In this document: in pieces, positions 1 to 8,719 of the stretch | How the letters are laid out: each line of letters starts with the position of its first letter | Position numbering within the stretch: the stretch's first letter is position 1 | Source of the DNA: Chelatococcus sambhunathii | GTDB taxonomy: Bacteria > Pseudomonadota > Alphaproteobacteria > Rhizobiales > Methylopilaceae | DNA length: 64,000 nucleotides | Assembly: GCA_031316315.1 (NCBI GenBank) | Contig: JADBEO010000001.1 | Coordinates: 62,001 to 126,000 of the forward strand | Reading direction: 5' to 3' | Notes under the pieces: model-generated | Databases searched by the model: none | What the model was told of the DNA's origin: nothing | Seen by the model: only the letters and a program-made list of their open reading frames with translations | Position numbers and translations under genes: made by a program

Positions 1-821
1 ACCGAGTCCGGCCGGGCGAAGTACACGAACTCGAAGATGCACGGCCGCATGCGCTGCGGCGGGAACGGCTTCAGCGACTGGATGCCGGTCTCCGAGATGA
101 CCACGACTTCGCCGTTCTCGATGTCGCGGACATACTTGGCGCCGATGATGTCGAGCGCGCAGGTCTCCGAGGTCAGAATGTAGCAGCCGTCGAGCTCGCC
201 GAGGATCAGCGGGCGGATGCCGAGCGGGTCGCGCGCGCCGATCAGCTTCTTGGTGGTGAGCGCCACCAGCGCATAGGCGCCCTCGATCTCGCGCAGCGCG
301 TTGACGAAGCGGTCGATGATGCGTGGGCGGCGCGACTGGGCGACGAGGTGGAGGATGACCTCGGTGTCCGAGGTCGACTGGCAGATGGCGCCGGCGCGGA
401 CGAGCTCGCGGCGCAGCGTCAGGGCGTTGGTGAGGTTGCCGTTGTGCGCGACCGCGAGGCCGCCGGCGTCGAGCTCGGCGAACAGCGGCTGGACGTTGCG
501 CAGGATCGTCTCGCCGGTGGTCGAATAGCGGTTGTGGCCGATGGCGGCGCGGCCGGGCAGCCGGGCGATGACGCGGGCGTCGGAAAAGTGGTCGCCGACG
601 AGGCCGAGGCGGCGCTCGGCGTGAAAGCGCTTGCCGTCGTGGCTGACGATGCCGGAGGCCTCCTGCCCGCGGTGCTGGAGGGCGTGTAGCCCGAGCGCCG
701 TCAGCGCGGCGGCGTCGGGATGTCCGAACACGCCGAAGACGCCGCACTCCTCGTGCAGTCGATCGGCGTTGAGGTCGAACACGTCCTCGAGGGAAGCGTC
801 GTCCAGCAAAGCTTTGTTCAT
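1..821 (-). CDS. purF: Amidophosphoribosyltransferase, N-terminal part (cut by window edge)
   Basis: First committed step of purine synthesis: moves the glutamine amide to PRPP. About 273 residues are present and the C-terminal phosphoribosyltransferase half lies outside the window. After a short propeptide comes EECGVFGV, where Cys26 would be the N-terminal nucleophile of the glutaminase domain once the propeptide is removed. GHNRYSTTG, AHNGNLTN and ARDPLGIRPL are typical class II glutaminase motifs. I chose the ATG at 821 because a GGAG sits about 7 bases upstream; an in-frame ATG at 845 has a weaker site. It lies 80 bases downstream of cvpA on the same strand, the usual cvpA-purF pairing. 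Confidence 0.95.
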   Translation of the reverse strand, partial: MNKALLDDASLEDVFDLNADRLHEECGVFGVFGHPDAAALTALGLHALQHRGQEASGIVSHDGKRFHAERRLGLVGDHFSDARVIARLPGRAAIGHNRYSTTGETILRNVQPLFAELDAGGLAVAHNGNLTNALTLRRELVRAGAICQSTSDTEVILHLVAQSRRPRIIDRFVNALREIEGAYALVALTTKKLIGARDPLGIRPLILGELDGCYILTSETCALDIIGAKYVRDIENGEVVVISETGIQSLKPFPPQRMRPCIFEFVYFARPDS

Positions 822-901
822 GGCGGCTCCGGCGGGATCGCTCATCAAGCGGTCAATTCCCGCAATGCTCTCTCAACGCAGCCCGTCCTGCCGGAGGGCC
901 G

Positions 902-1552
902 TTACTGACGCGGCTTCTCGTTTTGCTCGAGCAGTTTGTCGATTCCCTGCTTGTCCGCAGGGTTTGCGTCTGGGGCAGCCTCGTCCGGCGGGGCCGTCGG
1001 CGCGCCGGAATTCGCCGCGTCGCCGGTTCCGTCCCGGCGCTTAAGCTTCTGCAAGATGGCGCTTTCGGGGTCTTCCGGCAACATCGCCAACAACTTGTCC
1101 CCGGCGTCCTGAAGCACCGCCTTGGACTGCGCGGTGCGGAACCACTCCGGCTGGCCCTTTTCGGGCACCAGCCAAGTGAAGAACATGAAGGCGACGACGA
1201 CCAGCAGCAACCCCCGCGCCGCGCCGAAGGCGAAGCCGAGGATGCGGTCGACGGGACCGACGCGGCTGTCGAGGATCGCGTCGGAGATCTTCATGGTGAT
1301 GAAGGAGACCACCAGCAGCGTCACGATGAAGATGGAGGCGGCAGCGACGCCGTCCACCAGCTGCGGCGGGTTGAACTTGATATGCTCGCGGGCGAGGGCG
1401 CGGGCCGGCTCGAAGAACCACCATGTGGCGACCGCCGCGGCCACCCAGGACGCGATCGACAGCACCTCGCGCGTAAAACCGCGCACCATCGCAAGAAGGG
1501 CCGAGATCGCCATGACGGCGATCAGGATGACGTCGAGGAGCGTGATGGTCAT
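902..1552 (-). CDS. cvpA: CvpA family inner-membrane protein
   Basis: 216 residues. The N-terminal two thirds hold four hydrophobic segments (about residues 4-20, 28-48, 68-90 and 105-125), including the MVRGFTREVLS stretch typical of CvpA (colicin V production) proteins. The last 60 residues are polar and rich in Asp, Ala and Pro, probably a disordered cytoplasmic tail. CvpA is linked to envelope homeostasis and colicin V export in enterobacteria; its molecular role is not settled. It lies between radA and purF on the same strand, a conserved alphaproteobacterial arrangement. The identity is secure; the function is inferred from the family name only. Confidence 0.9.
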   Translation of the reverse strand: MTITLLDVILIAVMAISALLAMVRGFTREVLSIASWVAAAVATWWFFEPARALAREHIKFNPPQLVDGVAAASIFIVTLLVVSFITMKISDAILDSRVGPVDRILGFAFGAARGLLLVVVAFMFFTWLVPEKGQPEWFRTAQSKAVLQDAGDKLLAMLPEDPESAILQKLKRRDGTGDAANSGAPTAPPDEAAPDANPADKQGIDKLLEQNEKPRQ

Positions 1553-1631
1553 CGATTGGTCGGCCGGACCGGACTCTTGACTGACGCGCCTCGCGGACGC
1601 GCGGTCTCTATACAGCGGGCGGGCGCGGGCG

Positions 1632-3029
1632 TCACCCGCCTTTCATCTGGGCCTGATCCGCGCGGGCCGCAAGGCGCGCCACCAGCGCGTCGAGCGAGGC
1701 GACGGCGAGCGGCTTGACGCCGGCCTCCTTCGCTGCGTCCTCCGCCGCCGCGGGAAGCGCGGCGCGCGCAAAACCGAGGCGCGCGGCCTCGCGAAGCCTC
1801 GGGCCGGGATGCGCCACCGCGCGGACAGCGCCGGTCAGGCCGATCTCGCCGAAGAACACCGCGTCGACCGGCAGCGGCGCGCCGACGAGCGAGGAGACCA
1901 GCGCAGCGGCGACCGCGAGGTCGGCCGCCGGCTCCTGCACCCGCAGGCCGCCCGCGACGGCGAGATGGACGTCATGCGCGCCGAGCCGGACGCCGCAGCG
2001 GGCCTCGAGAACCGCCAGCACCATGGCGAGGCGCGAGGAGTCCCACCCGACGACCGCGCGGCGCGGCGTTCCGAGCGTCGAGGGCACGACCAGCGCCTGG
2101 ATCTCGACTAGGATCGGCCGCGAACCCTCGAGCCCGGCGAGCACCGCCGTGCCGGGCGCGTCGGCCTCGCGGTCGCCGAGGAACAGGGCCGAAGGGTTCT
2201 TCACCTCCTCGAGGCCTAAGCCCGTCATCGCGAACACGCCGATCTCGTCGGTCGGACCGAAGCGGTTCTTCTGGGCGCGCAAAATGCGGAAGTCGCGGCC
2301 GCTGTCGCCCTCGAAGGAGAGCACCGCGTCGACCATGTGCTCGACGACGCGGGGCCCGGCGAGCTGGCCGTCCTTGGTGACGTGCCCGACCAGCACCACG
2401 CAGGCGCCGGTCGTCTTGGCGTAGCGGATGAGGGCCTGCGCCGAGGCGCGGACCTGCGTGACCGTGCCCGGCGCGGACTCGACCTGGGACGTCCAGAGCG
2501 TCTGGATCGAGTCGATGATGACGAGGCGGGGCGGAGCGCCGTCTTTCAAAGTGGCGAGGATGTCCTCGACATTCGTTTCGGCCGCGAGCGCGACAGCCGC
2601 ATCGCCGAGCCCGAGCCGCTGGGCGCGAAGCCGCACCTGTCCGGCCGCCTCCTCGCCCGAGACGTAGACCACACGGTGTCCGGCGCGGGCGAGCGCGGCG
2701 GAGGCCTGAATCAGCAGCGTCGACTTGCCGATGCCGGGATCGCCGCCAAGCAGCAGCACAGAGCCGAACACGAAGCCGCCGCCGGTGACGCGGTCGAGCT
2801 CGGCGATGCCGGACGGCAGCCGCGGCGCCTCGTCGGACGCGCCGGACAGGCCTTCCAGCACGACGACGCGTCCGCGCCCGAGCGCCCGCGACGCCGACCC
2901 CGGCAGGGGCGCGGCGGACGCCTCCTCGACCAGCGTGTTCCACGCCCCGCAGGCTTCGCATTTGCCCTGCCAGCGCGACGAGACCGCGCCGCAGGCCTGG
3001 CAGACGAAATTGGGCTTTGGGCGGGCCAT
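1632..3029 (-). CDS. radA: DNA repair protein RadA (branch-migration helicase)
   Basis: 465 residues. A four-cysteine zinc finger (Cys10, 13, 24, 27) is followed by a RecA-like ATPase with Walker A GGDPGIGKST near residues 95-104, the RadA-specific KNRFG motif, and a C-terminal Lon-protease-like domain. RadA drives branch migration of recombination intermediates. The start at 3029 (MARPKPNF) places the zinc finger at the usual distance from the N-terminus; the frame stays open to 3071 but that extension would overlap the upstream gene. Only five bases separate this start from the stop of the glycosylase-like gene at 3035, so transcription is probably shared with the inserted cassette. Confidence 0.95.
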   Translation of the reverse strand: MARPKPNFVCQACGAVSSRWQGKCEACGAWNTLVEEASAAPLPGSASRALGRGRVVVLEGLSGASDEAPRLPSGIAELDRVTGGGFVFGSVLLLGGDPGIGKSTLLIQASAALARAGHRVVYVSGEEAAGQVRLRAQRLGLGDAAVALAAETNVEDILATLKDGAPPRLVIIDSIQTLWTSQVESAPGTVTQVRASAQALIRYAKTTGACVVLVGHVTKDGQLAGPRVVEHMVDAVLSFEGDSGRDFRILRAQKNRFGPTDEIGVFAMTGLGLEEVKNPSALFLGDREADAPGTAVLAGLEGSRPILVEIQALVVPSTLGTPRRAVVGWDSSRLAMVLAVLEARCGVRLGAHDVHLAVAGGLRVQEPAADLAVAAALVSSLVGAPLPVDAVFFGEIGLTGAVRAVAHPGPRLREAARLGFARAALPAAAEDAAKEAGVKPLAVASLDALVARLAARADQAQMKGG

Positions 3030-3034
3030 CAGGT

Positions 3035-3676
3035 CTACGACGGCCATCCGCACGCTTGAAGCGCCTCGCAAAAGGCGGCCTCGGATCTCGCTCGATTGAA
3101 CAGTCCGAAACGTGAAAGATGTGGCAGCGAAATCAACTTTTTGGATCGACCAAGCTGAAATGCCCTGATTTCCATTGTGCCCCAGCCTGCGGAGCGGACC
3201 GTCAGAGGATTTTTATAGTCGACGTTTTCTAGCTTTTTCGCGACTTGATGGCCGAACGAGATGATCAACTCCGCCGGAGAAGCTGATAATAAAGAACTCC
3301 AGAAAGGCCTTGAGTGACGGATTGCCTCCTTTTTTTGATCCGAATCGTTCCAACCTGGCGATCGAAACGGTACAAAGTATCCACTTAAGATATCAGCGGG
3401 TCGTTGACCGCACAGATCGATCATCCGGATGACCTGTTTCTGAAGCTGCTGTGTTCCAGGTGGCTGTCCTTTCCAACTCTCGCGTTCATAGGCGTTGCCG
3501 TCCTCAACTGAAATCTTCGGCGCCTCTGGGTAACTTCCACCGGGATTCAGCGCGATAAGCATTAGTCGCGCCGTATCCATATTTCGTGTGGGGCAAGTCA
3601 GAATTCGCCATCCCAAGCGATATCCGAGGCGGTCATGCTCGCACTGAGTTAAACGAGCGAACTCTTCAATCTTCAT
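3035..3676 (-). CDS. Uracil-DNA-glycosylase-fold-like protein of unknown function
   Basis: 213 residues with no family I can name with certainty. LIALNPGG near residues 40-47, SGYFVPFRSPGW in the middle and LPHLSRFG near the C-terminus resemble in order the three signature regions of the uracil-DNA glycosylase superfamily (NPG/DPG loop, Asn-Pro-Phe-type segment, HPS loop). The region is visibly poorer in G and C than radA or alr. Its start overlaps the end of the ParE-like toxin by 11 bases and its stop is 5 bases before radA, so it looks like the third gene of a parD-parE cassette. It could be a DNA repair or base-excision enzyme, or a defence effector; the superfamily link is my inference. 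Confidence 0.6.
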   Translation of the reverse strand: MKIEEFARLTQCEHDRLGYRLGWRILTCPTRNMDTARLMLIALNPGGSYPEAPKISVEDGNAYERESWKGQPPGTQQLQKQVIRMIDLCGQRPADILSGYFVPFRSPGWNDSDQKKEAIRHSRPFWSSLLSASPAELIISFGHQVAKKLENVDYKNPLTVRSAGWGTMEIRAFQLGRSKKLISLPHLSRFGLFNRARSEAAFCEALQACGWPS

Positions 3677-3977
3677 CGGGCTCGTCCAGGCGGAAAATAT
3701 CGCGCAGATCGCGGTGCGCGTGCAGTATTCGTAGAATCCTGATGTGCTTGTTATCCACTTCGTAGAAGATGAAGTGGCGATCCACGGTCAACCGCCTGAC
3801 GATCCGCCCGGACGACAGCCTCCACGGGAAGCCGCGGTCAGGCAAAATCGCGAGCCTGTCGCAGGCGTCCAGAAGTCTGGCGATCACTGCGGCGGCATGC
3901 AGCGAGCCCGTTTCGTCTAGATAGATCCGGATGCTTGCGAGATCGTTCGCTGCGGTCGGCGCAAAGTTGACGTTCAT
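3666..3977 (-). CDS. parE: ParE/RelE-family toxin
   Basis: 103 residues, the usual size for the ParE/RelE fold. It opens with NFAPTAANDLASIRIYLDE, the typical beta-strand plus helix of ParE toxins (compare FTPRAEADLEEI), has the central GRIVRRLTVDRHFIFYEV strand pair and ends with RILRILHAHRDL, the conserved C-terminal strand. ParE toxins poison DNA gyrase whereas RelE toxins cut mRNA on the ribosome; ParE is favoured by the partner and the layout. Its start overlaps the antitoxin stop by 4 bases (ATGA). Together with the downstream glycosylase-like gene it interrupts the usual alr-radA neighbourhood. Confidence 0.85.
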   Translation of the reverse strand: MNVNFAPTAANDLASIRIYLDETGSLHAAAVIARLLDACDRLAILPDRGFPWRLSSGRIVRRLTVDRHFIFYEVDNKHIRILRILHAHRDLRDIFRLDEPDED

Positions 3978-4255
3978 TCCGCTGCGTCGCGGCGCCGGCG
4001 AGCCGCTTCGACGCGGGTGTCAAGATGCGCGCGCACCTCTTCGATCGGAATTCCCTTGCCCGCGTCGAGTTCGGCGATCGAGGGCTCGATCAGCGCTTCG
4101 AACTCAGCAAGACGCTGGGTCCGGATGGTCTCCTCGTCATGTAGCAGTCGGAGAGCCGTTCTGATGACATCTCTCTCGTTGTCGTATCGGCCCGTCGCGA
4201 CGAGTTCGCGCACATAAGCGTCGTAGTCGAAGCCGGGTTCGTACATCGAACGCAT
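3974..4255 (-). CDS. parD: ParD-family antitoxin
   Basis: 93 residues from the chosen ATG at 4255, which has AAAGGA about 9 bases upstream; the open frame continues to 4327 without a better site. The N-terminal segment ending in GRYDNERDVIRTALRLL is the ribbon-helix-helix DNA-binding region typical of CC2985/ParD antitoxins. The charged C-terminal half (EEVRAHLDTRVEAARRR) would wrap the toxin. Antitoxins of this class repress their own promoter, so the operator should lie in 4256-4323. The antitoxin comes first and overlaps parE by 4 bases, the standard parDE order. Confidence 0.87.
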   Translation of the reverse strand: MRSMYEPGFDYDAYVRELVATGRYDNERDVIRTALRLLHDEETIRTQRLAEFEALIEPSIAELDAGKGIPIEEVRAHLDTRVEAARRRRDAAE

Positions 4256-4323
4256 CGCCGATCCTTTCTCGCTTTGTTCTCGCAAAGCTAGGCTACGCGC
4301 ACCTCGAACGGCAAGAGTGGAAA

Positions 4324-5430
4324 TCATTTCACGAAGACGCGTTCGTAGCGGTGCCCGAGGCTCGTCAGCACCTCGTAGCCGATCGTGCCGCCGGCGCGGG
4401 CGAGGTCGTCGACGCCGACATGATCGCCGAGGATCTCGATCCAGTCCCCACGCTTCACGGACGGCGCGTCCGTGACGTCGACGGCGATCAGGTCCATGGA
4501 GATGCGGCCGACGAAGGGGCAGGGGACCTGTCCCGCGAAGGCCGTCGCGCCGGGGCGGCCGTCCTCCGACCCGCAGGCGCGAAAGATGCCGTCGGCGTAG
4601 CCGAGCGACAGGATCGCGAGCCGCGAGGCGCGCTTCACCCGTTCCGCCCCGCCATAGCCGACCGGGTCCCCCGCCGCGGCCTCGCGCACCTGGATGACAC
4701 GCGCCTCGAGCCGCACGACCGGCTTCAGCGGTGAGGCGCGGCCCTCGATCGGCATGGACCCGTAGAGCGACACGCCCGGCCGGCGCAGGTCGAAACCGAG
4801 GTCGCCGCCGGAGGTTTTCGCCAGCAGCGTTCCGGCGGAGTTGGAAAGGCTTGCGGGCGTTTCCGGAAGCAGCGCCCGAAGCTCGGCGAACAATGCGCGC
4901 TGGGCCTCGGTCTCCGGCCGTTCGGGCTCGTCCGCGCAGGCGAGGTGGCTCATGAGCAGCGCCGGACGAAAGCCGAGCCCGCCGGGCAGCAGCGCGCGCG
5001 CGTCGTCAGGCGAGAGGCCGAGGCGCGTCATGCCGGTGTCGACATGGATCGCAGCCGCCTCGTCGGCGCCGGCGGCGCGCACGAAGGCCCCCCATTCCTC
5101 GATCTCCTCCTGCGAGCCGAGCACCGGCCGCGCACGCAGCGAGGCGAGCAGGTCGCAGGCTCCGGGAGGCAGGCCGTTCAGGACATAGATCATCGCGTCG
5201 GGCGCCGCGGCCCGGGCGGCGCACGCCTCGGATGGGTGCGCGACGAAGAAGGTCTTCGCGCCCGCGGCGGCCAGCGCGCGCGTCGCCTCGGCCGTGCCGA
5301 TCCCGTAGGCGTTCGCCTTTACGACGGCGGCGCATTCGCTGTCGGGCGAGACCGCCGCCAGCGTGCGCCAGTTGTCCGCGAGCGCGCCTAGGTCGATCGT
5401 CAGCCGGCCGCCCGCGAAATCGCCCGTCAC
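4324..5430 (-). CDS. alr: Alanine racemase
   Basis: 368 residues; makes D-alanine for peptidoglycan with pyridoxal phosphate. VVKANAYG carries the PLP-binding lysine (Lys38), and LSLGYADGIFR and VGRISMDLIAVDVTD are the signature regions of the C-terminal domain including the catalytic tyrosine. I place the start at the GTG at 5430, which overlaps the dnaB stop (GTGA); the open frame to 5583 lies entirely inside dnaB and has no family resemblance. dnaB-alr-radA is a common Hyphomicrobiales order, here interrupted by the toxin-antitoxin cassette. Confidence 0.94.
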   Translation of the reverse strand: MTGDFAGGRLTIDLGALADNWRTLAAVSPDSECAAVVKANAYGIGTAEATRALAAAGAKTFFVAHPSEACAARAAAPDAMIYVLNGLPPGACDLLASLRARPVLGSQEEIEEWGAFVRAAGADEAAAIHVDTGMTRLGLSPDDARALLPGGLGFRPALLMSHLACADEPERPETEAQRALFAELRALLPETPASLSNSAGTLLAKTSGGDLGFDLRRPGVSLYGSMPIEGRASPLKPVVRLEARVIQVREAAAGDPVGYGGAERVKRASRLAILSLGYADGIFRACGSEDGRPGATAFAGQVPCPFVGRISMDLIAVDVTDAPSVKRGDWIEILGDHVGVDDLARAGGTIGYEVLTSLGHRYERVFVK

Positions 5431-6920
5431 ATCCTCTCCGGCAGGCGGTCTTCCTGGGCGAGGTTGCCGAAGCGCGTGAACTGCGCCTCGAAGGCCAGCT
5501 CCACCGTCCCGGTCGGGCCATGGCGCTGCTTGCCGATGATCACCTCGGCCTTGCCCGACACGTTCTCCATTTCCGTCATCCACTGATCGAACTCGGGCGT
5601 GCCTTCGCGAGGCTTCTTGTTCTTGACGTAATACTCTTCGCGGAAGACGAACATGACAACGTCCGCGTCCTGCTCGATCGAGCCGGATTCACGCAGGTCC
5701 GAAAGCTGCGGGCGCTTGTCGTCGCGGCTTTCCACCTGACGCGAGAGCTGCGACAGCGCGATGATCGGCACGCCGAGCTCCTTGGCGAGCGCCTTCATGC
5801 CGGTGGTGATCTCGGTCATCTCCTGCACGCGGTTGTCGCCCTTCTTGGCCGAGCCGGACAGCAGCTGGAGATAGTCGACGACGAGCAGGTCGAGGCCCTT
5901 GGAGCGCTTGAGGCGCCGCGCTCGGGCGGCGAGCTGCGCGATCGACAGGCCGCCGGTCTCGTCGATGAACAGCGGCGCGCGCTGCATCTCGGTGACGGCC
6001 TCGGTCAGCTTGAAGAACTCGGCCTCGCTGATCGAGCCGCGCCGGATGTGCGAGGACGACACCTCCGCCTGCTCCGCGATGATGCGGGTGGCGAGCTGCT
6101 CGGCGGACATTTCCAGCGAGAAGAAGCCGACGATACCGCCGTTCACCGTCTTCACGCGTCCGTCCGCCTGCGTCTCGCCGACATATGCCTTGGCGACATT
6201 GTAGGCGATGTTGGTCGCGAGCGACGTCTTTCCCATGCCGGGGCGGCCGGCGAGGATGATCAGGTCCGACTGCTGCAGGCCGCCCATCAGGCGGTCGAGG
6301 TCGTCGAGGCCGGTCGCGATGCCCGACAGGCCGCCATCGCGCTTGTAGGCGGTGGCCGCCATGTCCACGGCGGTCTTCAGCGCGTTGGAGAAGGTCTGGA
6401 AGCCGCCGTCGTAGCGGCCGGTCTCGGCCAGTTCGAACAGCTTCTTCTCGGCGTCCTCGATCTGGTCGCGCGGGGTGGCGTCGACCGGGGCGTCGTAGGC
6501 CACGTTGACGACGTCCTCGCCGATGCCGATCAGCGCGCGGCGCAGCGACAGGTCGTAGATCGTGCGGCCGTAGTCCTCGGCGTTGATGACGGTCGTCGCC
6601 TCGGCTGCGAGCCGCGCGAGATATTGCGGCACGGTCAGGCCGCCGAGATCGAGGTCGACCGGCAAGAAGGTTTTGATCGTGACCGGCGTCGCGGCCTTGC
6701 CGGCGCGCACCAGCGTCGCGACGATCTCGTAGATGCGCGCGTGCAGCCCCTCGTAGAAATGCGCCGGCATGAGGAAGTCGGACACACGCCAGAAGGCGTC
6801 GTTGTTGACCAGCACCGCGCCCAGAAGCGCCTGTTCGGCCTCGATGTTGTGCGGCGCCAGCCGATAGGCGGGCTCCTGCTGGTCGACGAGGCGCGGGGCG
6901 AGGGCGTTGGCGGGGGGCAT
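5427..6920 (-). CDS. dnaB: Replicative DNA helicase DnaB
   Basis: 497 residues. The N-terminal helical domain begins PHNIEAEQALLGAVL. The RecA-like C-terminal domain has Walker A AGRPGMGKTS near residue 216, the Walker B-like LLVVDYLQLL and the ALSQLSRQVESR motif with the arginine finger region. No intein interrupts it. It unwinds DNA at the replication fork as a hexamer. It starts 257 bases from, and divergent to, the SUKH-domain gene, and its stop overlaps the alr start, so it probably leads the minus-strand operon. Confidence 0.97.
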   Translation of the reverse strand: MPPANALAPRLVDQQEPAYRLAPHNIEAEQALLGAVLVNNDAFWRVSDFLMPAHFYEGLHARIYEIVATLVRAGKAATPVTIKTFLPVDLDLGGLTVPQYLARLAAEATTVINAEDYGRTIYDLSLRRALIGIGEDVVNVAYDAPVDATPRDQIEDAEKKLFELAETGRYDGGFQTFSNALKTAVDMAATAYKRDGGLSGIATGLDDLDRLMGGLQQSDLIILAGRPGMGKTSLATNIAYNVAKAYVGETQADGRVKTVNGGIVGFFSLEMSAEQLATRIIAEQAEVSSSHIRRGSISEAEFFKLTEAVTEMQRAPLFIDETGGLSIAQLAARARRLKRSKGLDLLVVDYLQLLSGSAKKGDNRVQEMTEITTGMKALAKELGVPIIALSQLSRQVESRDDKRPQLSDLRESGSIEQDADVVMFVFREEYYVKNKKPREGTPEFDQWMTEMENVSGKAEVIIGKQRHGPTGTVELAFEAQFTRFGNLAQEDRLPERM

Positions 6921-7050
6921 GGGGTCGTGTCGGTCCGTCAGGGTTGACGATGGGTTAACACCGACGTCACGCGGCCGTAACGCGCCGCTTTCGTCGCCCC
7001 CGATTCACACAGCCGCAGCGATCAGAAGCGGGAATCGCTTGACCGTCACT

Positions 7051-7079
7051 TTGCGCCGATCCCGGCCCGAAACAAATAT
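7051..7079 (+). promoter_or_regulatory. Candidate sigma-70 type promoter for the SUKH-domain gene
   Basis: TTGCGC at 7051-7056 and AAATAT at 7074-7079 are separated by 17 bases, about 100 bases before the ATG at 7177. It is a partial match to both consensus boxes and is the best candidate I see in the 256-base gap between the divergent dnaB and SUKH genes. Confidence 0.35.
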
Positions 7080-7176
7080 GGAACGACAGCCTTCGAGATC
7101 GATCCCCCCGATTGGAGCGAATGGCGGAACCGCCTCTTAATCTTGCGGGGCGCAGGATCGTTGTTCGGAGAATCCG

Positions 7177-8652
7177 ATGTCGGTCCCCGCTGTCGACGGT
7201 TCAAACATCTCGGCGCTCATCGCCGCGTTCAAGGTCGCCGCCGCGCCTGTCCCGCTGGCGCGCCCGCTCGACCCCGTCGCGCGCGCTGAGCCGGTGACGC
7301 CAGCTGTTCCGCTGCCGGTAGGTGCCGTCGCGCCCGTCTCCCCTCCGACGTCGGACGACGCGACGCTGGTGACGATCACGGCGCGCCCCCCCGTCCCGCC
7401 GATCGCGCCCGAAGCGCCGGACGCCGTCTTCGCCGCCGCCTCCGCCCGGTCGGCGATCGACGCAGCCTATCTCGTCGCCGCCGGGGGCGACCGCCTCGCC
7501 GCCGCGCTCCTCGCGCGGAAGCCCGTCGAGGAGCTTTTCGCGGCGCTCGACCGGCGACAGCTGTTCGCCGCCGCGCATCTGCCCGGCGACCTGTTCACGG
7601 CGGCCGAACGCAAGCTCGCGCTGCTGCTGCTCGCGCGGCCGGCCGAGCCGCTGCTGGCGCTCCTGCGCGCGTCGGCGCCGCGCGGCGACCTCGCCGCCGC
7701 CGTCGCGGCCTATGCGGCGCAGCTCGACGCCGCCGGGCCGGAGGAAAGGCGGAGCGCCGAATGGACGATCGAACGGGTCGCGGTCCAGCGCTTTCTGGAT
7801 CGCGAAGGGGTCGCCCGCGCGACGACCGCTGACCTTGGCGTCCGCGGCCCGGTCGACGGCGATCCGGCCGGCCGGAGTCCCGCGATGGCCCAGCTCCGGA
7901 CGGCCCTCGACGCCGTCGCCGCCGGCGCGTCCCGTGCGACGGCGGACCTTGCGGGGGCGGCCGTCCGGGACATGCCGTTGCTCGGAACGCCGATCCTCAC
8001 GCCGGAAATGCTCCTCGCGGGACTGGCCGCGCTCGGCCGGACCGTCGATCCGCGCCGCCACGTCGACCGGCCGGCGATCCGGGAGCGGCGTCCTCGCCGC
8101 GACCGGCGGCCCGAGCCGCTGATCCGCCCTCTCGGCGCCGACTGGGAGGAGGACGTGGATCTCGGCCTAAACATTGACGCCTGGGAGGCCGAACACGGCG
8201 TCCTGCTGCCGGCCGACCACCGGGCCTTTCTGATCGCCTTCGACGGCGGCCGGGTCTATCCGAACATGTTCGACTATTCGGTCCCGCTCACCGGGCTGTC
8301 GTCGACGGCCGCCGCCACCTTCCTCGACCGGCTCTACGGCTTCGAGCAGGTCGCCGCCTCATGGGGCGGGGGCGCTTTCGGCCGCGCCTTTCCGCCGGGC
8401 TTCGTCACAATCGGCGCCGACCCCGGCGGCATGGAGATCCTGCTGTCGCTCGAGGGTCGCGACCACGGCTCGGTCTGGTGCTGGCTTCACTCGAAGGACG
8501 CCTGGGGCTCCATCCGCAATCACGAGATCTATCGGCTCGCCGACTGCTTCGACGATTTCATCGACGGCCTTCGCGACGAGCCGGGCGGCGCCGGCTGGCG
8601 CTACTGGAGCCGGCCGGCGCTGAAGCGCCTCGAGCGGCCGCTCGAGTTCTGA
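7177..8652 (+). CDS. Large protein with a C-terminal SUKH (SMI1/KNR4-like) domain
   Basis: 491 residues. Residues 1-80 are rich in Ala and Pro and look disordered. About 90-300 is predicted helical with many Ala-Leu blocks and an Arg-rich stretch near 305-320. About 325-480 reads as a SUKH domain: WEAEHGVLLPADHRAFLIAF, the FVTIGADPGGMEILLSL strand pair and the late WCWLHSKDAW. SUKH proteins are often immunity proteins against secreted polymorphic toxins, but usually much shorter. The ATG has GGAG 7 bases upstream. It stands alone between dnaB and rplI with its own terminator. I do not recognise the N-terminal 300 residues. Confidence 0.7.
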   Translation: MSVPAVDGSNISALIAAFKVAAAPVPLARPLDPVARAEPVTPAVPLPVGAVAPVSPPTSDDATLVTITARPPVPPIAPEAPDAVFAAASARSAIDAAYLVAAGGDRLAAALLARKPVEELFAALDRRQLFAAAHLPGDLFTAAERKLALLLLARPAEPLLALLRASAPRGDLAAAVAAYAAQLDAAGPEERRSAEWTIERVAVQRFLDREGVARATTADLGVRGPVDGDPAGRSPAMAQLRTALDAVAAGASRATADLAGAAVRDMPLLGTPILTPEMLLAGLAALGRTVDPRRHVDRPAIRERRPRRDRRPEPLIRPLGADWEEDVDLGLNIDAWEAEHGVLLPADHRAFLIAFDGGRVYPNMFDYSVPLTGLSSTAAATFLDRLYGFEQVAASWGGGAFGRAFPPGFVTIGADPGGMEILLSLEGRDHGSVWCWLHSKDAWGSIRNHEIYRLADCFDDFIDGLRDEPGGAGWRYWSRPALKRLERPLEF

Positions 8653-8668
8653 CGAAGGGCTGAAACGA

Positions 8669-8695
8669 AAACGCCCGGCGCGGGGCCGGGCGTTT
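8669..8695. terminator. Bidirectional intrinsic terminator
   Basis: A 10-base stem (aaacgcccgg at 8669-8678 with its complement at 8686-8695) has a 7-base loop and A/T runs on both sides. It lies between the convergent SUKH gene and rplI and can serve both. Confidence 0.8.
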
Positions 8696-8719
8696 CTGAA
8701 TGCGAAGGAAGAGGTCGCC

